Shown here in pieces: positions 1 through 5,214 of a DNA stretch of 5,214 bases. A program made the position numbers and the translations under genes. Position 1 is the first letter of the stretch. Every line of letters begins with the position of its first letter. The notes under the pieces were generated by a model. It saw nothing but the letters and a program-made list of their open reading frames with translations, searched no databases and was not told the DNA's origin. Origin of the DNA: Synergistaceae bacterium (GTDB lineage: Bacteria; Synergistota; Synergistia; Synergistales; Synergistaceae); the NCBI GenBank assembly GCA_031264605.1, contig JAISDQ010000109.1:1-5214 (forward strand), read 5' to 3'.

Positions 1-2
1 AC

Positions 3-8
3 AGGGGG
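3..8 (+). promoter_or_regulatory. Ribosome binding site deciding the TTG start at 16
   Basis: AGGGGG lies 7 bases upstream of the TTG at 16, a normal Shine-Dalgarno distance. It is the reason for preferring this rare start over the in-frame ATG at 46, which has no purine-rich stretch in front of it. The five codons visible upstream in the same frame contain no stop, so a start further left, outside the window, cannot be excluded. Confidence 0.55.
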
Positions 9-15
9 TTCGTCA

Positions 16-531
16 TTGAAAAGTTCTTTGTTCGTCAAACTGTTCATGTCGGAAGAGGCCCGCGACAGGTGGCTTTCGAGCGCGATTCGGTTCATAAGCG
101 ATTACGGGGACTGGGGGGAAATGAACCCGACGGCGGCGCGCGAATGCGACGGATGGGCCGTCTTCCCGGAAGCGGAGGATTTCATGTCGGTACGCGAGTT
201 TCTCGACAATATCGCCGACTTTTCCCGCTATTTTGAAAGCCGGTACGACGCCGACGAAGGCGCTTTTTACGTGATTGACGCGCGGCATAAGTCGGCGATG
301 CTCGATATCGCCGAGTCGGTGGCCGCCTTTCGCGGGGCGGAAGCGTTCGTCGACGCCCCCAGGCCCGGTTTCATATACGTTTTTCCGGCGGACTCCGGAG
401 GCGATCCCGAGGCGCTCATGAGGATAACGCCCGGAGAGTCGCGCTTCCTGCCCGCGAACGACGCGTCCCCCGAGACGCTTTATTTCGTCAGCGAGGCCGA
501 GGAGTGCGTCGAGGAAATGCTGGAATCCTGA
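16..531 (+). CDS. Hypothetical acidic protein, 171 aa
   Basis: I do not recognise this protein. It reads from a TTG at 16 (good ribosome binding site at 3-8) to a TGA at 529-531. It has no signal peptide, no convincing membrane segment and no metal-binding cluster, so it is probably soluble and cytoplasmic. It is strongly acidic: about 35 Asp/Glu against 15 Lys/Arg, ending in a Glu-rich tail (EAEECVEEMLES). It is also rich in Phe, Tyr and Trp, and the spacing of hydrophobic residues suggests a mixed alpha/beta fold. Codon use (GCG, GGC, TCG, AGG, ATA) matches the carAB genes, so it looks native. It lies 103 bases upstream of carA on the same strand, but a likely promoter in the gap argues against simple co-transcription. 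That it is a real gene is well supported by its codon pattern; its function is unknown, and the true N-terminus could lie further upstream. Confidence 0.72.
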   Translation: MKSSLFVKLFMSEEARDRWLSSAIRFISDYGDWGEMNPTAARECDGWAVFPEAEDFMSVREFLDNIADFSRYFESRYDADEGAFYVIDARHKSAMLDIAESVAAFRGAEAFVDAPRPGFIYVFPADSGGDPEALMRITPGESRFLPANDASPETLYFVSEAEECVEEMLES

Positions 532-572
532 TTTTTACCTCTCCGTCGGGCCATTAGTAATTTGTCCGTCTG

Positions 573-581
573 TGTGATAAT
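573..581 (+). promoter_or_regulatory. Possible extended -10 promoter for carAB
   Basis: TG at 573-574, one base, then GATAAT at 576-581 forms an extended -10 element about 50 bases before the carA start, in a stretch clearly richer in AT than the genes around it. No good -35 hexamer is visible at the expected distance (positions 553-559 read ATTAGTA), which is tolerable for extended -10 promoters. TAATAT at 578-583 is an overlapping alternative -10. An 8-base palindrome, TAATATTA (578-585), overlaps this element. I see no terminator hairpin, attenuator or PyrR-type leader in the roughly 50-base leader that would result. Confidence 0.4.
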
Positions 582-623
582 ATTACGGTCGCTTTATGAG
601 TAAGTAATAAACTCAAGTTTCGC

Positions 624-630
624 GAGGTGG
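624..630 (+). promoter_or_regulatory. Ribosome binding site of carA
   Basis: GAGGTGG ends 4 bases before the ATG at 635. It is a strong Shine-Dalgarno match. It fixes the carA start, which also puts the conserved AYLVLENSMIFEG opening of CarA at the right place. Confidence 0.75.
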
Positions 631-634
631 ATAA

Positions 635-1735
635 ATGGTGTCGTCTCCGGCATATTTGGTGTTGGAAAACTCTATGATATTCGAGGGCCGTTCTTTCGGC
701 CGCGCTGTCGGCGCTGAGGGAGTGGTTGGCGAGGTGGTCTTCACCACGGGAATGACAGGTTACCTCGAAACTCTCACCGATCCCAGTTATTACGGCCAGA
801 TAATAGTTCAGACTTTCCCGATGATAGGCAATTACGGCGTCATCCCGGCGGATTTCGAAAGCGGGCGCGTCCAGCCCAGGGCGTACATAGTGCGCGAGTG
901 GTGCGCCGCTCCGTCAAATTTCAGGTGCGAGGGAGATATCGATTCGTTTCTCTCGGCGGAGGGAATCGTCGGGCTTTGCGGCGTGGACACCAGGGCGGTG
1001 ACCAGGATAATCAGGGAACGCGGGGTCATGAACGGAATAATAACGCCCGATCCCGCGCGCGCGGACATGGACGCGGTGAAACGGTACGCGATAAAGGATT
1101 CGGTGGCGAGCGTATCTACAAAGGAACTGAGAGTCGTTTCGCCGGATGACGGCGAAATCCTGTACAGAGTGGCGCTGTGGGATTTCGGCGCGAAGGGCAA
1201 TATCGCCAGATGTCTTGCGGCGCGCGGGTGCGAAGTCACCGTGGTACCCTGCGGTTATACGTCGGAGCAAATCGCCGGGATGCGCCCCGACGGGGTCATG
1301 CTCTGCAACGGCCCCGGCGACCCGGTGGACAACCCCGGCGTGATAGCGGAACTGAAAAAACTTACGGAAACGGGGATCCCCATATTCGGCATATGCCTGG
1401 GGCATCAACTGCTGGCGCTCGCCATGGGCGCGCGGACGCAGAGGCTCAAATACGGGCACAGGGGCGCGAATCAGCCGGTACGCGATATCAAACTCGGAAC
1501 GCTCCACATAACGACACAAAATCACGGCTATACGGTCGTCCCCGGCAGTTTGCCGGAGGATGTCGGAGAGATGCGTTACGCCAACGCGAACGACGGCACG
1601 TGCGAGGGCATAGATTATAAGAGCATCCCCGCGTTTACGGTGCAGTTTCATCCCGAGGCGGCGGCCGGCCCGCTCGATACCGGTTTTTTGTTCGACCGTT
1701 TCACCGATGTGATGAGGGGGCGCAAGGATGCCTAA
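635..1735 (+). CDS. carA: Carbamoyl phosphate synthetase small (glutaminase) subunit
   Basis: CarA hydrolyses glutamine and passes the ammonia through a tunnel to CarB, which makes carbamoyl phosphate for pyrimidine and arginine synthesis in the cytoplasm. The 366 aa length is normal for the family. The N-terminal CarA domain (about 5-140) shows YLVLE, the TGMTGYLETLTDPSY block and GLCGVDTRAVTRIIRERG. The class I glutamine amidotransferase domain (about 180-360) opens at ALWDFGAKGNI, has CNGPGDP, and carries the nucleophile Cys254 in GICLGHQ and the His339/Glu341 pair in QFHPEA. All catalytic residues expected of an active glutaminase are therefore present. The start at 635 is supported by the ribosome binding site just upstream. 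The stop overlaps the carB start by 8 bases, so the two are translationally coupled, as suits subunits made in equal amounts. A role in pyrimidine or arginine supply, or both, cannot be decided because no other pathway genes are visible. Confidence 0.97.
   Translation: MVSSPAYLVLENSMIFEGRSFGRAVGAEGVVGEVVFTTGMTGYLETLTDPSYYGQIIVQTFPMIGNYGVIPADFESGRVQPRAYIVREWCAAPSNFRCEGDIDSFLSAEGIVGLCGVDTRAVTRIIRERGVMNGIITPDPARADMDAVKRYAIKDSVASVSTKELRVVSPDDGEILYRVALWDFGAKGNIARCLAARGCEVTVVPCGYTSEQIAGMRPDGVMLCNGPGDPVDNPGVIAELKKLTETGIPIFGICLGHQLLALAMGARTQRLKYGHRGANQPVRDIKLGTLHITTQNHGYTVVPGSLPEDVGEMRYANANDGTCEGIDYKSIPAFTVQFHPEAAAGPLDTGFLFDRFTDVMRGRKDA
1714..1720 (+). promoter_or_regulatory. Ribosome binding site of carB inside carA
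   Basis: GAGGGGG sits 7 bases before the ATG at 1728, within the last codons of carA. It supports this start and translational coupling across the 8-base carA-carB overlap. Confidence 0.7.
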
Positions 1736-4700
1736 GAATAAAAACATCCGCCGCACGCTGGTGATCGGTTCCGGCCCGATAGTGATCGGACAGGCCGCCG
1801 AGTTCGATTACGCCGGGACTCAGGCTTGCCGCGCGCTCAAAGCGGACGGGATTCAGATAGTGCTGGTGAACTCCAATCCCGCGACGATAATGACGGACAC
1901 GGCCATGGCCGATTCGGTTTACATCGAGCCCCTGACCGCCGGTACGCTGAAACGGATACTGAGAAAAGAGCGTCCCGACAGCTTGCTCCCGACGCTTGGC
2001 GGCCAGACGGGCCTCAATTTGGCCATGGATCTGGCGCGCGACGGATTTTTCAATAGGAACGGCATAACGCTGCTAGGCGCGCGGCCGGAGACTATCGAGC
2101 GCGCCGAGGACAGAAAACTCTTCAAGCAGGCCATGGAATCCATCGGACAGCCGGTCATTCCCTCCGACGTCGTCAGTTCCGCGGAGGACGCCGTCAAGTT
2201 CGCGTCGACAATAGGATATCCCGTGATAGTGCGTCCGGCCTTCACCCTGGGCGGCACCGGCGGGGGCATGGCCAAAGACGAGGCGGAACTCAGGCGCACC
2301 GTTCTCGTAGGCCTCAAATTTTCGCCCATCAACCAGGTGCTCATCGAAAAATCCGTCGCCGGCTGGAAGGAAATAGAGTACGAGGTCATGCGCGATGCCG
2401 CGGGAAACTGCGTTACCGTGTGCAGCATGGAAAATTTCGATCCCGTCGGCATTCACACCGGAGACAGCATAGTGGTCGCTCCGGCGCTGACGTTGGCCGA
2501 CAGGGAATACCAGATGCTCCGCTCCGCGGCGCTCGCCATAATAAGGGAGCTTGAAATCGAGGGCGGGTGCAACGTCCAGTTCGCTTTGAACCCCAACAGC
2601 TTCGAGTACGCCGTCATCGAGGTGAACCCGAGGGTCTCGCGTTCGTCGGCGCTTGCCTCCAAGGCGACAGGATATCCGATAGCCAAGGTCGCGGCCAAAA
2701 TAGCGATAGGCTATACGCTCGACGAGATACCTAACGCGGTGACGAGCAAGACCTGCGCCTGTTTCGAGCCCGCGATCGACTACGTGGCGGTCAAGTTTCC
2801 CAAGTGGCCCTTCGACAAGTTCGCCTCGTCCCCGCGCGGTCTGGGAACCCAGATGAAGGCGACGGGCGAAGTCATGGCGCTGGCCGACAATTTCGAGGCC
2901 GCGCTGATGAAAGCCGTGAGGGGCGCCGAGATACACCAGCGGACGCTTTATCTTTCGAAACTGGAGAACCAGACCGACGATGAACTCAAAGCGGCGATCT
3001 CCCTTGCCACTGACGAGCGCGTATTCCAGGTGTTCGAACTGATACGCAGGGGAGTCCCGTGCGAGGAAATTTCCGATATCACCAGAATAGACCGCTGGTT
3101 TTTGCACAAGCTGAAAAATCTAGCCGATTTCGAGAAAAAACTCAGGGACGAGGGGCTTGACGACGATTCCTACATAGAGGGCAAACGTCTGGGCTATCCC
3201 GACGCGGTGCTCGAAAAGATATCGAACTGCCGCGTCAGACGCCATATACCCGCGTCCTACAAGATGGTGGACACCTGCGCCGGCGAATTCTCGGCGAACA
3301 CGCCCTACTTCTACGCCACACGCGGCGAAAACGAGGCCGAGGAGTTCATAAAATCCTCGGTGAATTATAAAAAAGGCGTCGTGGTCGTTTTGGGTTCGGG
3401 GCCGATACGGATAGGGCAGGGCATCGAGTTCGACTATTCGAGCGTCCATTGCGTGTGGGCGCTGAAAAAACAGGGGTACGAGGTAGTTATCGTGAATAAC
3501 AACCCCGAGACGGTTTCCACCGATTTCGACACGGCTGACCGTCTTTATTTCGAGCCGCTTACCGAGGAGGACGTGGGCGATATCCTGGCCCTCGAAAATC
3601 CGATAGGGGTAGTAGCCGCCTACGGCGGGCAGACCGCCATAAAACTCGCACGATACGTTCACGAGCGCGGATACAAAATTCTCGGCACGTCGTTCGACAG
3701 CATCGATCTAGCGGAGGACAGGGAACGGTTCGACGCCCTGCTCGAACGTCTCGGAATTCTGCGCCCCGAGGGATGCACCGCGCTGTCGATGGAAGAGGCC
3801 GCGAGGGGCGCGGAGAAGCTGGGATATCCGGTGCTGGTGCGTCCGTCGTACGTCCTCGGCGGGCAGAACATGAGCATAGCGTTCTCCGAGGACGACCTGC
3901 GCGAGTTCATGGAGATAATACTGAGCGGCGACATATTCGGCCCTGTGCTGATAGACAAATATCTGCGAGGGACGGAGATAGAAGTCGACGCTATCTGCGA
4001 CGGCGAGGACATCTTGATTCCCGGCGTCATGGAGCACGTCGAGCGCACCGGCATACATTCGGGCGACTCGATAGCCGTCTATCCCGCCATCAACGTCGAC
4101 GACGGCCTCATCGAAAAAATAGTCGCCCACACGCGGGATATCGCTCTCGCGCTAAACGCCCTTGGGCTGGTGAACGTGCAATACATCGTGCGCGACGGGG
4201 AGCTGTACGTGATCGAGGTGAATCCCAGGGCTTCGCGCACCGTGCCCTATATCAGCAAGGTCACGGGGGTGCCCATGGTGGATCTCGCCACCAGGGCGAT
4301 GCTGGGCGAACGCCTCAAAGAAATGGGCTTCGGCACGGGCCTTTATCCCCCCGCGCCCTATACCGCCGTAAAAGTGCCGGTATTCTCGTTCGAAAAACTT
4401 CACGGAGTGGACACGCACCTCGGCCCTGAAATGAAATCCACCGGAGAGGTACTGGGCATAGGCAAGACGCTGGAGGAAGCGATGTTCAAGGGGCTCCTGG
4501 GAGCCGGATACGACATGGAGCGCAGGAGCGGCGTGCTCTTTACCGTCAGGGACAGCGACAAGCCCGAGATACTGGACGTGGCCAAGAAATACGCGTCGCT
4601 AGGTTTCCGCCTTTACGCCACGAGAGGCACCGCGAAGGTATTGTCGCGCGCCGGAATGCCGGCGATAGTGATACACAAGATAGGCGAGTCGTCGGATAAC

Positions 4701-5214
4701 GTCGCTACCCTCATAGAAGACGGCAAGGTGGGCTTTATAGTCTCGACGTCTGCCCGGGGACGCGATCCGGCCCGCGAGAGCGTGAGATTCCGTTCTCTCG
4801 CGGTAAGGCTGGGCATACCCTGCCTCACGTCCATCGACACCGCCACGACCGTCGCCGACTGCCTCAAGAGCCGTTACAGCGAAGAAAACACCGAACTGGT
4901 GGACATCGGCAATATGCGGCATTCCAGGAAGAGGCTCAAGTTTTACAAGATGCACAGCTGCGGCAAGGACGATCTCTATTTCGACAGCTTCGAGCAGGAA
5001 ATATCGTCTCCCGAGTCGCTGTCGATAATGCTGGGCGACAGGCATTTCGGCGTCGGCGGTTACGGAGTGGTGATAATAAATCCGTCTCCTTCGGGCAAGG
5101 CCGACGCGTACATGAGGCTTTTCAACACCGACGGCAGCGAGGGCCTGATGAGCGCGTCGGCCGTCGCCTGCACGGGAAAATACCTGTTCGACAACGGGCG
5201 TACCGGCGGGCGCA
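1728..5214 (+). CDS. carB: Carbamoyl phosphate synthetase large subunit fused to a DapF-like domain (3' end outside window)
   Basis: The first ~1060 residues are a complete CarB, which turns bicarbonate, ammonia from CarA and two ATP into carbamoyl phosphate. Residues 1-400 are the carboxyphosphate half: GSGPIVIGQAAEFDYAG near the start, Arg169 in VRPAFTLGGTGGG, Glu298 and Asn300 in IEVNPRVSRSS. Residues ~400-545 are the oligomerisation region (DRWFLHKLKNL, YKMVDTCAGEF). Residues ~546-930 are the carbamoyl phosphate half: LGSGPIRIGQGIEFDY at ~556, Arg705 in VRPSYVLGG, Glu830 and Asn832 in IEVNPRASRT. Residues ~935-1046 are the MGS-like allosteric domain (LYATRGTAKVL, HKIGE, STSARGRDP). Both ATP-grasp sites look intact. 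The frame then continues without a stop through a ~25-residue linker (1047-1069) into a DapF-like domain, still open at residue 1162 at the window edge. E. coli CarB ends near residue 1073, so the extension is extra. The start is set by the ribosome binding site and the carA overlap. The CarB assignment is firm; the activity of the added domain is doubtful. Confidence 0.96.
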   Translation, partial: MPKNKNIRRTLVIGSGPIVIGQAAEFDYAGTQACRALKADGIQIVLVNSNPATIMTDTAMADSVYIEPLTAGTLKRILRKERPDSLLPTLGGQTGLNLAMDLARDGFFNRNGITLLGARPETIERAEDRKLFKQAMESIGQPVIPSDVVSSAEDAVKFASTIGYPVIVRPAFTLGGTGGGMAKDEAELRRTVLVGLKFSPINQVLIEKSVAGWKEIEYEVMRDAAGNCVTVCSMENFDPVGIHTGDSIVVAPALTLADREYQMLRSAALAIIRELEIEGGCNVQFALNPNSFEYAVIEVNPRVSRSSALASKATGYPIAKVAAKIAIGYTLDEIPNAVTSKTCACFEPAIDYVAVKFPKWPFDKFASSPRGLGTQMKATGEVMALADNFEAALMKAVRGAEIHQRTLYLSKLENQTDDELKAAISLATDERVFQVFELIRRGVPCEEISDITRIDRWFLHKLKNLADFEKKLRDEGLDDDSYIEGKRLGYPDAVLEKISNCRVRRHIPASYKMVDTCAGEFSANTPYFYATRGENEAEEFIKSSVNYKKGVVVVLGSGPIRIGQGIEFDYSSVHCVWALKKQGYEVVIVNNNPETVSTDFDTADRLYFEPLTEEDVGDILALENPIGVVAAYGGQTAIKLARYVHERGYKILGTSFDSIDLAEDRERFDALLERLGILRPEGCTALSMEEAARGAEKLGYPVLVRPSYVLGGQNMSIAFSEDDLREFMEIILSGDIFGPVLIDKYLRGTEIEVDAICDGEDILIPGVMEHVERTGIHSGDSIAVYPAINVDDGLIEKIVAHTRDIALALNALGLVNVQYIVRDGELYVIEVNPRASRTVPYISKVTGVPMVDLATRAMLGERLKEMGFGTGLYPPAPYTAVKVPVFSFEKLHGVDTHLGPEMKSTGEVLGIGKTLEEAMFKGLLGAGYDMERRSGVLFTVRDSDKPEILDVAKKYASLGFRLYATRGTAKVLSRAGMPAIVIHKIGESSDNVATLIEDGKVGFIVSTSARGRDPARESVRFRSLAVRLGIPCLTSIDTATTVADCLKSRYSEENTELVDIGNMRHSRKRLKFYKMHSCGKDDLYFDSFEQEISSPESLSIMLGDRHFGVGGYGVVIINPSPSGKADAYMRLFNTDGSEGLMSASAVACTGKYLFDNGRTGGR
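4932..5214 (+). other. C-terminal DapF-like domain of the carB product, first half only, active site altered
   Basis: Residues ~1069-1162 of the carB product align by eye with the N-terminal half of diaminopimelate epimerase, which interconverts LL- and meso-diaminopimelate for lysine and peptidoglycan synthesis. Landmarks in order are RLKFYKMHSCGKDD (DapF: F-x-KMHGxGND), the LGDRHFGVGGYG block, ADAYMRLFNTDGSE, then SASAVAC and KYLFDNG. The scaffold residues are kept: KMH, DRH, the glycines, FN-DGSE and the Cys following the catalytic loop. The catalytic and substrate-contact residues are not. The Asn of the GND loop is Lys1080, the Asp of GxGxDG is Tyr1112, and the first catalytic Cys of C-G-N-G/A is Ser1142, with the rest of that loop also replaced. 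The second catalytic Cys would lie beyond the window. The domain belongs to the DapF/PhzF/proline racemase fold superfamily by pattern. Epimerase activity is unlikely from what is visible; it may be a pseudoenzyme, a regulatory module or an enzyme with another substrate. Confidence 0.85.

Noticed and set aside
505..545. Possible terminator after the first gene (GAGG ... CCTC with a run of T at 533-537)
   Set aside because: The pairing is only 4 bp and the T run lies inside the loop rather than after a stem, so it is not a credible intrinsic terminator.
597..615. Small inverted repeat TGAGT ... ACTCA upstream of carA
   Set aside because: It has a 5 bp stem with a 9-base AT-rich loop and no following T run; this is too weak for a terminator or attenuator and expected by chance.
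914..1756. Open frame on the - strand (280 codons) opposite carA
   Set aside because: It is antisense to well-conserved CarA, has no ribosome binding site of note and no recognisable motifs; it is a GC-rich shadow frame.
2073..3107. Long open frame on the - strand (344 codons) opposite carB
   Set aside because: It is antisense to a continuous, fully conserved CarB. Its translation is rich in Arg, Gly and His with no family pattern, which is typical of the reverse frame of a GC-rich gene.
3773..4429. Open frame on the + strand (218 codons) inside carB in another frame
   Set aside because: Its product is very rich in Arg, Gly and His, and it lies inside the conserved second ATP-grasp half of CarB, so it is an out-of-frame shadow.
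5151..5171. Frameshift or sequencing error explaining the lost DapF Cys motif
   Set aside because: Motifs on both sides (FNTDGSE before, KYLFDNG after) are in the same frame with normal spacing, and several codons are changed by more than one base.

Overview
The window is GC-rich bacterial DNA with all recognisable genes on the + strand. Arg AGG and Ile ATA codons are frequent despite the high GC. The wording of CarB (for example SYVLGGQNM and IHSGDSIAVYP) recalls enzymes of anaerobic Clostridia such as Lachnospiraceae and Ruminococcaceae. The AGG/ATA-rich GC-rich codon use would also suit Synergistota. This taxonomic reading comes from memory of sequence style and is tentative.

Layout: (1) 16-531, a small acidic protein of unknown function, beginning at a TTG behind a good ribosome binding site. 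(2) 532-634, a short AT-richer gap with a plausible extended -10 promoter and a strong ribosome binding site. (3) 635-1735, carA, the glutaminase subunit of carbamoyl phosphate synthetase, with its catalytic residues present. (4) 1728 to the right edge, carB, overlapping carA by 8 bases. It contains the complete large subunit and then reads on, with no stop, into a diaminopimelate epimerase (DapF)-like domain that is cut by the window edge.

CarA and CarB together make carbamoyl phosphate from glutamine, bicarbonate and ATP for pyrimidine and arginine synthesis. The C-terminal extension is the unusual part. It keeps the DapF scaffold (KMH, DRHFGVGG, FNTDGSE, KYL-D-G) but has lost the key active-site positions. 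The first catalytic Cys loop, normally CGNG/CGNA-x-RC, reads SASAVAC. The Asn of the GND loop is Lys. The Asp of the GxGxDG loop is Tyr. All this occurs in an intact reading frame. The best reading is a CarB-DapF fusion whose visible DapF half looks catalytically dead or re-purposed, joined to the regulatory end of carbamoyl phosphate synthetase.
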